A stretch of 64,000 bases of DNA, from positions 500,662 through 564,661 of the forward strand of contig DISM01000004.1 in NCBI GenBank assembly GCA_002421805.1. The letters run 5' to 3'. The DNA comes from Candidatus Omnitrophica bacterium UBA6210. GTDB taxonomy: Bacteria; Omnitrophota; Gorgyraeia; Velamenicoccales; Velamenicoccaceae. Shown one piece after another: positions 7,970 to 15,670 of this stretch (the first letter of the stretch is position 1; every line of letters starts with the position of its first letter). The position numbers were made by a program, and so were the translations under genes. The notes under the pieces were generated by a model that did not search any database, was not told where the DNA came from, and worked only from the letters and a program-made list of their open reading frames with translations.

Positions 7970-8527
7970 TTATTTCTGGGCTTCCACAAGGGCCTTGAGG
8001 ATCTTCTGGTCCTTGAGGGGTCTGTCGGAAGCGTCCACGGGTGTCCCTGCGATCTTTTCAACAACGTCGTATCCGGCAACGACACGGCCGAAGATCGTAT
8101 GGTGCATATTCAGCCACGGGGTTGCGGCCACGGTGATAAAGAACTGACTGCCGTTGGTTCCAGGCCCGGCATTGGCCATGGCCAGAACGCCCGGCGCATC
8201 GAACACGACGTCCCGCCTGACTTCGTCCTCAAAAGGCTTGCCGAAAACAGAGGCACCGCCGGCGCCCGTCCCCGTCGGATCTCCGCCCTGGATCATGAAC
8301 CCCTTGATCACCCTGTGAAAGATCAAACCGTTATAATACCCTTTTTGGGCCAGGCCGACAAAATTCTTGCAGGCTAGAGGGGCCACGTCATCGAACAGCT
8401 CCAGTTCGATATCGCCCTGGTTCGTCTGAAGGATGACCCGCGTTTTATGCTGAGATGTCTCTTGGGCTTTTGACGTCATTGTGAAACAGAACACGCACAG
8501 CCATGCGAGGAAGAGGCGCCTTCCCAT
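7970..8527 (-). CDS. Periplasmic cyclophilin-type peptidyl-prolyl isomerase
   Basis: Precursor of 185 residues: signal peptide at about 1-21, then a bacterial cyclophilin domain. Core motifs FHRVIKGFMIQGGD (70-83), GTGAGG, LAMANAGPGTNGSQFFI and HTIFGRV are present and contain the Arg, Phe and Gln that line the proline pocket. It catalyses cis-trans prolyl isomerisation, here outside the cytoplasm. A GGAGGG site lies upstream of the ATG at 8527. It follows the receiver gene by 12 bases, so the two are probably cotranscribed. No T-rich terminator is seen below it. Confidence 0.95.
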   Translation of the reverse strand: MGRRLFLAWLCVFCFTMTSKAQETSQHKTRVILQTNQGDIELELFDDVAPLACKNFVGLAQKGYYNGLIFHRVIKGFMIQGGDPTGTGAGGASVFGKPFEDEVRRDVVFDAPGVLAMANAGPGTNGSQFFITVAATPWLNMHHTIFGRVVAGYDVVEKIAGTPVDASDRPLKDQKILKALVEAQK

Positions 8528-8539
8528 ATGTCCCTCCTC

Positions 8540-8911
8540 TTAAACAGCAGGCAGGTTAAAGATCGCATCAATTTCTTCAAGTTGTATCGGTTTATGGATG
8601 AACAGATCACCGCCGAGCTTCTGAACGATCTGGCTGTCAACAGCCGGAAAGCCGGAGATCAAAACGATCCTGGCCCCGGGGTTTCTCTGGCGCGCCTTCT
8701 CGATGAGTTCAAGGCCCGTGACGTTCGGCATGCTGCAATCCAGAAGCACGTAGTCAAAATTGTCGTTTTCGATAAGCTTCTTGGCGTCCTGTCCGTCGAA
8801 GACAACCGCCACTTTCATCTTCTTTCTCTCAAGATATCTCTTGAGATAAAGGCAGATATCCTGCTCATCGTCCGCGACCAGAACCTTTCTTGAAACAGGC
8901 ACCGGATTCAT
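8540..8911 (-). CDS. Single-domain response regulator (receiver only)
   Basis: CheY-like protein of 123 residues with no output domain. The acidic pocket D14/D15, phospho-acceptor D58 (YVLLDCS), switch S86 (LISG) and K107 (IHKP) are all present. It is therefore expected to be phosphorylated by a histidine kinase that is not in this window. No Shine-Dalgarno precedes the ATG; instead a promoter -10 box ends seven bases before it, which implies a leaderless transcript. It is joined in one transcription unit to a periplasmic cyclophilin, an unusual partner. Confidence 0.93.
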   Translation of the reverse strand: MNPVPVSRKVLVADDEQDICLYLKRYLERKKMKVAVVFDGQDAKKLIENDNFDYVLLDCSMPNVTGLELIEKARQRNPGARIVLISGFPAVDSQIVQKLGGDLFIHKPIQLEEIDAIFNLPAV

Positions 8912-8918
8912 GGAAGAT

Positions 8919-8946
8919 ATTCTACTATGCCGTTGAAATATTGCAA
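8919..8946 (-). promoter_or_regulatory. Promoter of the receiver gene, leaderless type
   Basis: TTGCAA (8946-8941), a 16-base spacer and TAGAAT (8924-8919) lie with only seven bases between the -10 and the ATG at 8911. Transcription should start at or next to the A of the start codon. Confidence 0.6.
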
Positions 8947-9043
8947 GAGCTAATCTCGCCGGCCCGCCCGGCGCGGCCCGTAAATCAAGACCTCCGCGGC
9001 ACTCACAACCATCAAAAGTATTTTCCTTAATTCTGAATGGAGC

Positions 9044-9049
9044 TATAAT
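9044..9049 (+). promoter_or_regulatory. -10 box upstream of the plus-strand gene
   Basis: Perfect TATAAT on the plus strand, about 87 bases before the ATG at 9136. No good -35 is seen 16-17 bases upstream (TTTTCC). The leader between it and 9136 holds a hairpin, GGCGT/ACGCC closing GACGG/CCGTC, at about 9100-9135. That hairpin abuts the start codon directly. Confidence 0.4.
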
Positions 9050-9135
9050 GTTTCAAAGAATACCGACGCCTCGTGCCCAGCTTCGCTCGGGAACATCAAG
9101 GCGTTGATACTGACGGATACGGCCGTCGTTACGCC

Positions 9136-10554
9136 ATGACCAATCACTCCAAAAGACAACAGGCCCTGGAAGCCCTCTACCATTTGGACCCGGAGGCGCT
9201 TAAAGAGCTTTCGGCGAAAAAGGCCCTGAAGGTCTTTGAAACGGCCTGCGCCAGGATCCCGGCCTATCAGAACATCGTTCGCCAGGCCGGCCTTAACCCT
9301 TCTGCGATCAAGTCGATCGAAGATTTCAAAAAATTCGTCCCTGTCCTCGACAAAGAGACCATTTTCGGACCGGACGTCCCGGACATCAAACAGCTCTGCC
9401 TGGACGGCCGGCTGGAAAACATCCGCGCGATCATCTGCAGCTCCGGACACAGCGGCGTCTTCTCTTACGGCCTCAAGACGCAGGAAGAAATCGAAGAAGC
9501 CCAGGACGCCATCGATTTCATGCTCGATTATATCTTCAACGTCTCCGAGAAGAAGACGCTCCTTGTCAATTGCCTGCCCAGGAGCATGCGCGTCTACTCT
9601 TCCCTGGTGACCATGGCGGACACAGGCGTGCGGCCCGATATCGTCATCCATACCGTCAAGACATTTGCGTCTTCTTTCGACCAAACCATTATTGTCGGAG
9701 AAAACTCCTTCCTCAAGAAGGTCCTGGAGGACGGCGCGGAGGCCGGCATCGACTGGAGGTGCGTCCATCCGCACCTCGTCCTGGCCGAAGAGGTCCTGCC
9801 GGAAAACATGCGGACGTATTTCGCGGAGATCATTGGCGTCGACCCGGACCAGCCGGAGAACGAAACGCTGATCGGCTCATCCTTCGGCCTGGCGGAGTTC
9901 GGGCTCAACCTCTTTCATGAAACCAGGGATCTCATCCGCCTGCGGCGCCTCCTGCAACGGGACGAAAAATTCAGGGAAGCCCTGATCGGCCTGGACTTAG
10001 ACAACCTTCCCGCCCTCCTGCAATACGACCCCAACAAACTCTTTGTGGAAGAGATCTCCACAAATGACGGACTATTCCACCTGGCCTTGACAAACCTGGA
10101 GGATCGCGCCCTTATCCCTCTTGTGCGTTACAACACCGCGGACGAAGGTATCTGCATTCCTTACGGCCAACTCGAAGAAACGCTGGGACGCCTGGGATAT
10201 GAGGATTACCTGCCGAAGATCCGCCTGCCGCTGTTGGCCATCTGGGGCCGCACCAAGATCCGCGTCAACGAAGGCTTCTCTATCAGGCCCGAATTCATCA
10301 AAGAACTCCTCTACCGCAAAAAAGACATCGCTTCACTGCTCACCGGGAACTTTCAGCTCTCCAAAAGCCGCGCAGGCCTGCGCATCGAGATCCAGGCCAA
10401 AGAAAAGGCCAGCCGGTCCGTCGAGTTTGAGAATAAGTTGCGCGCCCTCCTTTTGGAAAATATCCCTGCCCGCATCGAGATCATCATCTATCCCTACAAA
10501 GAATTCCCGCACGGCATGGAACTGAATTACGAAAAAAAATTCAAGTACATATAA
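9136..10554 (+). CDS. Adenylate-forming enzyme, phenylacetate-CoA ligase-like
   Basis: This 472-residue protein is the only gene on the plus strand. Its architecture resembles PaaK/CapK-type AMP-forming ligases: an N-terminal helical part (FETACARIPAYQNIVRQAG), a serine/glycine phosphate-binding loop IICSSGHSGVFSYGL, an EISTNDGLFH-LVRYNTADEG region where ATP is normally contacted, a KIRVNEGFSIRPE hinge, and a small C-terminal domain. The reaction would be acyl-adenylate or acyl-CoA formation on an unknown carboxylate. Motifs are divergent. It converges on the exopolysaccharide locus; CapK-like ligases are often found in such loci. A GTG at 9073 is an alternative start; neither has a Shine-Dalgarno. 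Confidence 0.6.
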   Translation: MTNHSKRQQALEALYHLDPEALKELSAKKALKVFETACARIPAYQNIVRQAGLNPSAIKSIEDFKKFVPVLDKETIFGPDVPDIKQLCLDGRLENIRAIICSSGHSGVFSYGLKTQEEIEEAQDAIDFMLDYIFNVSEKKTLLVNCLPRSMRVYSSLVTMADTGVRPDIVIHTVKTFASSFDQTIIVGENSFLKKVLEDGAEAGIDWRCVHPHLVLAEEVLPENMRTYFAEIIGVDPDQPENETLIGSSFGLAEFGLNLFHETRDLIRLRRLLQRDEKFREALIGLDLDNLPALLQYDPNKLFVEEISTNDGLFHLALTNLEDRALIPLVRYNTADEGICIPYGQLEETLGRLGYEDYLPKIRLPLLAIWGRTKIRVNEGFSIRPEFIKELLYRKKDIASLLTGNFQLSKSRAGLRIEIQAKEKASRSVEFENKLRALLLENIPARIEIIIYPYKEFPHGMELNYEKKFKYI

Positions 10555-10581
10555 AAAACCGGTTCCGTGATAGGGAACCGG
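10553..10581 (-). terminator. Rho-independent terminator of the exopolysaccharide operon
   Basis: CCGGTTCC (10559-10566) pairs with GGAACCGG (10574-10581) around a seven-base loop. Read on the minus strand the stem is followed by TTTTTTAT. It lies 35 bases after the GT2 stop and between convergent genes. Confidence 0.85.
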
Positions 10582-10615
10582 CGGATGATCCGACCTCTAC
10601 TCTCCTGACGACCTC

Positions 10616-11743
10616 CTAAGGCTTCTTCTCCCAGACGACGTTAGCCTCTCCTCTCCTGAACTTCATGAAAGCGACGACAGCCGCCCACTGCGAAGCGCAA
10701 AATTCATAAGGACCAGACAAAACACCGCCGCCTTTTGACCCGGAGCTGCTCCCGCTCTCCAGGAAAGCCAACAGATAAAAAACGGCCTGGAACGCGAAGA
10801 AACCCGCGAAGAACGGCCCGCGCTGCAGAAGGAACGCGTTGGCCAAAAAAAGGACCGGCAAAAAATAAGGAACGGCCAGCCGCAAGACCCTGTGCGAGAT
10901 CAGCTGAAAAGCGATCTTGCTCTTGGCAGGGCTCAGCAACTCCGGCATCAAGGCAAAGACCTGCAGCTGCCCCACCAGGGTGCGCACCCTGCGGATAAAT
11001 TCCTTCGACACCGTGTCGGCCGCCATGCCGTAAGCCCTGGCCGCGGGCTCAAAAACAATCCTCAGACCCACGATGACGGCATTCATCGACGTACAGGTAT
11101 CCTCCAGGATCACATCGGGGAGATAATGAAAAAGTTCCTTACGCACGGCGTAGATCGCGGCCGTCGCCTCAAGGATCGAACCGATATTGCCCTCCATGTG
11201 CCGCAGCCATTTTTCATAGTACCACCCAAAACCGATCCCGGCGGCCCCGGGGCCTTGCAAGACGAGATCGCCGCTGACGGCGCCGACACCCTCATCGGCA
11301 AAAGACCGCACGAGGTTCCTGATGGCGTCTTTGGCAAAGCTCTGGCGGACATCGGAAAAAATATAGATCTCGCCCGTCGCGTCCTTGGCCATCTTGTTGA
11401 GCATGGCCGGCTTTCCAAGACGCTGAAAAGAGACCGTGTAACGGATATTCTTTTCTCCGGCCAGGCGCTTGATGATCTGATACGTCTCGTCCGTCGAGCC
11501 GTCGGACCCGACCATGATCTCCAGCTTCTCCCTGGGATAATCCGATTCCAGGAGGTTCGTCACCTTGGCTTCGATATGGCCGGCTTCATTATGCGCCGAC
11601 ACAAAGACCGTCACCAGCGGAAAGATATCCGCCTTTTTGACACGGGCATACGACGTCAACTGCATCAACACCAAAAGCAACGGATAACCGACATAGACAT
11701 AAACGATGACCGCGAGACTGAGATAAAAAATGAAATTAAACAT
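10616..11743 (-). CDS. Family 2 glycosyltransferase, membrane-anchored synthase-like
   Basis: A 375-residue GT2. An N-terminal membrane helix (about 3-28) precedes a GT-A fold with VFVSAHNEAG, SDGSTDET (D81), the DxD-like FSDVRQS (D131) and the catalytic-base region VILEDTC. Two or three C-terminal hydrophobic segments end in AFLESG. The layout resembles single-chain polysaccharide synthases, but the classic Q-x-x-R-W is replaced by RRVRTLVGQLQVF. It is the only glycosyltransferase in the locus and may both polymerise and export. ATG at 11743 follows GAGAAGAGAAGC and overlaps the deacetylase gene by eight bases; a longer frame lies inside that gene. Confidence 0.88.
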   Translation of the reverse strand: MFNFIFYLSLAVIVYVYVGYPLLLVLMQLTSYARVKKADIFPLVTVFVSAHNEAGHIEAKVTNLLESDYPREKLEIMVGSDGSTDETYQIIKRLAGEKNIRYTVSFQRLGKPAMLNKMAKDATGEIYIFSDVRQSFAKDAIRNLVRSFADEGVGAVSGDLVLQGPGAAGIGFGWYYEKWLRHMEGNIGSILEATAAIYAVRKELFHYLPDVILEDTCTSMNAVIVGLRIVFEPAARAYGMAADTVSKEFIRRVRTLVGQLQVFALMPELLSPAKSKIAFQLISHRVLRLAVPYFLPVLFLANAFLLQRGPFFAGFFAFQAVFYLLAFLESGSSSGSKGGGVLSGPYEFCASQWAAVVAFMKFRRGEANVVWEKKP

Positions 11744-12605
11744 GCTTCTCTTCTCTCCCGGCGAGCTCCCCCGGCCTGCCGGCGAGAAACGCCGCGCGGC
11801 GGAACCTGTCATAGACCTGATAGCCAAGGGCATGCCTCAAAGAAGACCTCGTTTTTTCCATGGCCTGGACGCGCAGGGACGGAAAACCGCCGACGATGGA
11901 CTTGAACGTGTTGAGGCCATATCCCTTCCTCACGGGAAAACGCCGCAGCAGGAACATGCCGTCATCCAGAAAATCGTTGTAGCCGGTGTCCAAAACACAC
12001 GCCGCCCTGAACCCCACATCGCGGGCGATGGTCAGGACCTGCTTGTTATAAAAACCGTGAGGGATGGCCAAGAAATCGACCCGCCGGCGCGTATACTTCT
12101 CCAGCACCTGCTTGGAAACAAGGAGCTCGTTGAGCACCGCATAATTGCTCTGGCCCGTCAGGAAGGCGTGCGACATCCCGTGAGAGCCGATATCCATGCC
12201 GCACTTCGCCAGTTCATAGATCATTGTCCAATCCATCCGGCCGGTCTTGCCGATCTCGTTGACGACGACAAAGAAAGTTGCGCTGAAACCCATTTCCTTC
12301 AGGATCGGCAGGACAAAATCGAATTGGCTCCTGTCCCCGTCATCGAAGGTCAAAACGACTTTTTTGCGCGTGTCCCCCGTCACCTCTTCGGGTTTCAGGG
12401 GCCGGCCGTCGGCCTTCTTCTCGCCCCTGACATATTCGCGTTCCGCCAGGAGGCGGGCCAGAGACACGCACGCATAACCGTTATGATGGAGATACTCCAT
12501 CTGCCGGCGAAAGCCATCCTGTGTGATGTTGAGGCCGCCGCAGGCGGCATCCTGCGGAAGACAACAATCATGATAAAGCAATATCGGGATCTTATCCATG
12601 GACAT
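11736..12605 (-). CDS. Polysaccharide deacetylase (NodB-homology domain)
   Basis: About 289 residues in carbohydrate esterase family 4, removing N- or O-acetyl groups from a polymer. Motif 1 is VVLTFDDGDRS (catalytic base and metal Asp pair), motif 2 is DIGSHGMSHAFL (two metal His) and a degenerate motif 3 is AIPHGFYNKQ. No signal peptide is evident, so it may act at the inner face or be exported atypically. Start is uncertain: ATG at 12605 (MSMDKIPILLYHD) is used here; ATG 12599 and TTG 12617 are possible, none with a strong ribosome site. It overlaps the GT2 gene. Confidence 0.88.
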   Translation of the reverse strand: MSMDKIPILLYHDCCLPQDAACGGLNITQDGFRRQMEYLHHNGYACVSLARLLAEREYVRGEKKADGRPLKPEEVTGDTRKKVVLTFDDGDRSQFDFVLPILKEMGFSATFFVVVNEIGKTGRMDWTMIYELAKCGMDIGSHGMSHAFLTGQSNYAVLNELLVSKQVLEKYTRRRVDFLAIPHGFYNKQVLTIARDVGFRAACVLDTGYNDFLDDGMFLLRRFPVRKGYGLNTFKSIVGGFPSLRVQAMEKTRSSLRHALGYQVYDRFRRAAFLAGRPGELAGREEKHV

Positions 12606-12645
12606 CTTAGTATACAATCTTTATGCCGCAAAAGCTACGGCCGTC

Positions 12646-13746
12646 TTACCAAGAGCGGCCACACCCCAAAAACACCGCGTTGCCGGCCGATCCTTTCAGC
12701 AGGCGCAAGAAAACCTCGCCGCCGCCTATCTTGCGGGAGAGATTAACCGAAACTCCCAGGGCCTCGCCGCGAGGAACCGTCAGTTCGATCTCCGCCGTAA
12801 TGCCGTTCTTCAGATGCGCATATCCCCCGAACACTATCCGTGAAAGGCGCCCGTCGCTGCGCGTCAACTCAAAACTAAGCCCTTGCGTCTTATTAAACCG
12901 CCACTTTCCGGAAAAAACCATCTTTTTCGTTCGCGGCCGGATCGCTCCTCCAAGGACAAAGATCAATCTGTCCGAAAACGCGTGTTCCAGCGACGCCTGA
13001 AGATCGATGCGCGCCGAGGCGTCTATAGCTTTGCCGCAAGCCAGGCAATAAGTCAACCTGTCACGGCTGCTGACGGCCCAGGAGCCTTTGAGTTCAAGCG
13101 CCTGAAGGCCGCGGCCGGTTCCTGAAAAACGATATTCCAGCTCATGGCCCCTGTTGACCTGCCAGGAACCCCGGAATTGCAGGCGATCCGGCGAGCCCGA
13201 TTCCCTCTCCACGAGAAAATTCAGGCGGTTACGGCTGTCCACCTGCCAGGAACCGCTGAATGTCAAAAGCGTTATCTTCTCCCTGCCGTCGCTGTCACGG
13301 CTATCAAGAGTAAAAACAAGCTCGTGGCCTGAAGCGCTGAGCACCTCGGCTTTCAGGACCAGCTTGCCGCCGGCAATGTGACGGCTCCACTTATCCAAAG
13401 AAAGAACGAGACGATGCTCCGCATCAAGCGCCCAAGCCCCGCTGCATCTGACCTGCTGGGGCTCATCCTGGACCATGGGCCGCTTGACGTGATAAATAAG
13501 TTCATGATCCTTCGATATCTTGAACGTTCCATCCAGGACCTTCCGCAACCCTCCGGCTGTTGCGACCAGGCGCTGATGAGGATCGATCTCGTATGTGATA
13601 TGTTCGACGGCGCCCAAACCCTGTTTCTCGGGACGGGAAGACTGGCGCCGCTCGGTATCAACCCTGAGCAAATCTCTGCCGGTTGTTCTGCGCTTCGTTG
13701 AAGGACGAACCGCTGAAGCGTCGAATGGGTTGATTTTTCTCTTCAC
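12646..13746 (-). CDS. Beta-repeat protein of unknown function in exopolysaccharide locus
   Basis: I do not recognise this 366-residue protein. Residues 1-50 are basic and probably disordered. From about residue 50 to 340 it is built of roughly eight degenerate repeats of about 35-45 residues, each with a core like L-x-F-x-G-S-W-x-V-x5-L-x-F/Y. Examples are LTFSGSWQVDSRNRLNF, LQFRGSWQVNRGHELEY and LELKGSWAVSSRDRLTY. That pattern predicts paired beta strands, as in a solenoid or barrel. No signal peptide or membrane helix. The start is a GTG at 13746 after AAAGGCGG. It lies between two polysaccharide deacetylases in one operon, so a polymer-binding or export role is plausible but unproven. Confidence 0.75.
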   Translation of the reverse strand: MKRKINPFDASAVRPSTKRRTTGRDLLRVDTERRQSSRPEKQGLGAVEHITYEIDPHQRLVATAGGLRKVLDGTFKISKDHELIYHVKRPMVQDEPQQVRCSGAWALDAEHRLVLSLDKWSRHIAGGKLVLKAEVLSASGHELVFTLDSRDSDGREKITLLTFSGSWQVDSRNRLNFLVERESGSPDRLQFRGSWQVNRGHELEYRFSGTGRGLQALELKGSWAVSSRDRLTYCLACGKAIDASARIDLQASLEHAFSDRLIFVLGGAIRPRTKKMVFSGKWRFNKTQGLSFELTRSDGRLSRIVFGGYAHLKNGITAEIELTVPRGEALGVSVNLSRKIGGGEVFLRLLKGSAGNAVFLGCGRSW

Positions 13747-13757
13747 CTATCCGCCTT

Positions 13758-14582
13758 TCAGGCATGCAGGATGTCGCAGGCGCCGGCCAGTTTCTTGCGC
13801 AGATCGAAAAGGGAATCCCTGCCGTCCATGCCGATGCGCCGCAGTTCCAGAGGATTAACCTTCGTATCATTGATCCCGGACTCGACCGTGAAAGCGGCCC
13901 TGATACCCAGCCCTTCCAGGATGCTCAACGTCTGCCGGTTATAGTCACCGTAGGGATAACAGAAGATCGGCGGGGCCTCTCCTGGCTTGAGCCACGAACC
14001 CAAGACCGCCACGCCCTGCTCGATCTCATTTTTCTGTTCCAGGGCCGGTAAAACCCCCAGATGGGGATGATTCCTCGTGTGCGATCCGAATGTCACGCCA
14101 TTGCCCGCCATCTCCTTGACGGCCGACCAACTCAGCATGTCCGGGCTCGGCATATGCTGGTAACGCGGCCGTTTTTTGTCGGTCCCGATCATGCCCGTGA
14201 TCAAAAAAATCGTCGCCGGAAGGCCGAGTTCTTTCAAGACCGGGTAGGCGTTCGTGTAATTATCCCTGTAGCCGTCGTCGAAAGTGATGACGACCTTCGG
14301 CCTCCCGGAGCTGCCGACGGTAACAGATGCATCACGCCCGGACAAGACCTGTAACAGGTCGTCCATGGACAAGACGTCGCAGTTCTTTGCGAGATACTCC
14401 ATTTGCCGGCGAAACGCCGCCACAGGAATAGCCAGTTCGTGGGGGGACAGCTGGTCCGTGACACGATGATAAAGAAGAACGAGAATGCCCTCCCGCCTTC
14501 TGAAAAATGTAAAAAAATAAAAAAGGGTCGTGACGAAGGAATAGAACTGTCTTTTAGGGAATCCAGGCATTTTCGGGGACAC
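13758..14582 (-). CDS. Polysaccharide deacetylase, second copy
   Basis: This 274-residue NodB-type esterase resembles the deacetylases of exosortase/EPS loci more than its neighbour does. An N-terminal hydrophobic stretch (YSFVTTLFYFFTFF) may anchor it. Motifs: LLYHRV, VVITFDDGYRDNY, TFGSHTRNHPHLG, IFCYPYGDYN and ELRRIGMD. The full metal triad D-H-H is present. Start is a GTG at 14582, with an ATG four codons in as alternative. The stop is 11 bases from the beta-repeat gene. Two different deacetylases in one locus suggest the polymer is heavily de-N-acetylated or has two acetylated sugars. Confidence 0.92.
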   Translation of the reverse strand: MSPKMPGFPKRQFYSFVTTLFYFFTFFRRREGILVLLYHRVTDQLSPHELAIPVAAFRRQMEYLAKNCDVLSMDDLLQVLSGRDASVTVGSSGRPKVVITFDDGYRDNYTNAYPVLKELGLPATIFLITGMIGTDKKRPRYQHMPSPDMLSWSAVKEMAGNGVTFGSHTRNHPHLGVLPALEQKNEIEQGVAVLGSWLKPGEAPPIFCYPYGDYNRQTLSILEGLGIRAAFTVESGINDTKVNPLELRRIGMDGRDSLFDLRKKLAGACDILHA

Positions 14583-14691
14583 TGAAGTTTTTTCTCGCGT
14601 CGGGGGATGGTCTCAAGAACAACCCAAGGGCCTGAAGAGCGGATATCTGACGGCGTACGGCACAACAACCTGCGTCCGGCGCGCGTTCGCC

Positions 14692-15639
14692 TTAGCTCTG
14701 CGCCCTAAAATACTCCACCGTCTTCTTTAGACCTTCCTCAAACCCCACAACAGGCTTGAAGCCCAAAGACCGTCCGATCTTGGAAATATCTGCCCGCGTC
14801 CTGAATACATCACCGGCCCTGACCGGCAAAAATCGGGGCTTGATCTTCTTGTGGAAGATCCTGTTGAGGCTCTCGACGATCTGCAAGACCGTGTTGTCCC
14901 TGCCGTTGGCAACGTTGAAAACATCATGCTTGATGCCGGGGGTGGTGGCGGCGAGGATGTTGGCGCTGACAACATTGTCGATATAAGTAAAGTCGCGGGA
15001 CTGCCGGCCCGTACCGAAGATGGGCGGCTCTTCGTCGTGCATGATGCAATGGATGAACTTGGGGATCACGACGGCATACTCATCATCCAGGGCCTGTTTG
15101 GGCCCAAAGACATTGAAATAACGCAGGGCGACCGTCTCGACGCCGAAGAACTCGGAATAGATACGGCAATAATATTCGCCGGCGAGCTTGCTCAAGGCGT
15201 AAGGAGAGATCAGCTTGGGACAAAAATCCTCTTTTTCGGGGAACCGGTCCACGTCGCCGTAAACGGAGCTCGACGACGCCAAAACAAAACGTTTCACCTT
15301 TTGGGCGGACGCCGCCTGCAGCATATTCAGTGTGCCGCCGATATTGACATCATTGTAACTTTCGGGCTCTTTGAGTGATTTCGGCACGGAACGCAAGGCC
15401 GCCTGATGCAAAACATAATCCATGCCGCTGCAGGCCCGCTCACAGGCTGACTTGTCGCGGATATCTCCCCGGATGAGTTCGTAGCGCTCGGGGCCCAGAC
15501 CTTTCGCAAACGACAGATTGGACTCCCTGCCCGATACGAAATTATCAAGGACCCTCACAAAATGTCCGGCAGCGATGAGTTTCTCGGCGATATTGGAACC
15601 GATGAAACCGGCGCCGCCGGTCACCAGATACTTCGACAT
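14692..15639 (-). CDS. NAD-dependent UDP-sugar 4-epimerase (WbpP/GalE type)
   Basis: Extended short-chain dehydrogenase of 315 residues. The nucleotide-binding G-x-x-G-x-x-G is at 8-14 (TGGAGFIG), the catalytic Ser is in LASSSSVYGD and Tyr-Lys is SPYALSK. SRDFTYIDNVVSAN and RPVRAGD-like segments near the C-terminus match UDP-GlcNAc/UDP-glucose 4-epimerases such as WbpP. ATG at 15639 follows CAGGAGGGGG; an upstream extension to 15711 runs back into the dehydrogenase gene. Paired with the neighbouring dehydrogenase it would supply UDP-GalNAcA or a related uronic acid. Confidence 0.92.
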   Translation of the reverse strand: MSKYLVTGGAGFIGSNIAEKLIAAGHFVRVLDNFVSGRESNLSFAKGLGPERYELIRGDIRDKSACERACSGMDYVLHQAALRSVPKSLKEPESYNDVNIGGTLNMLQAASAQKVKRFVLASSSSVYGDVDRFPEKEDFCPKLISPYALSKLAGEYYCRIYSEFFGVETVALRYFNVFGPKQALDDEYAVVIPKFIHCIMHDEEPPIFGTGRQSRDFTYIDNVVSANILAATTPGIKHDVFNVANGRDNTVLQIVESLNRIFHKKIKPRFLPVRAGDVFRTRADISKIGRSLGFKPVVGFEEGLKKTVEYFRAQS

Positions 15640-15670
15640 GCCCCCTCCTGATTTATCCTGCAGAATGACG

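Noticed and set aside
9048..9107. Possible 19-codon leader peptide after GGAG
   Set aside because: Its ATG overlaps a perfect TATAAT -10 box, so it would not be transcribed from that promoter.
9043..9774. 243-residue open frame antisense to the adenylate-forming gene
   Set aside because: Composition and lack of motifs mark it as a shadow of the real plus-strand gene, which has recognisable enzyme motifs.
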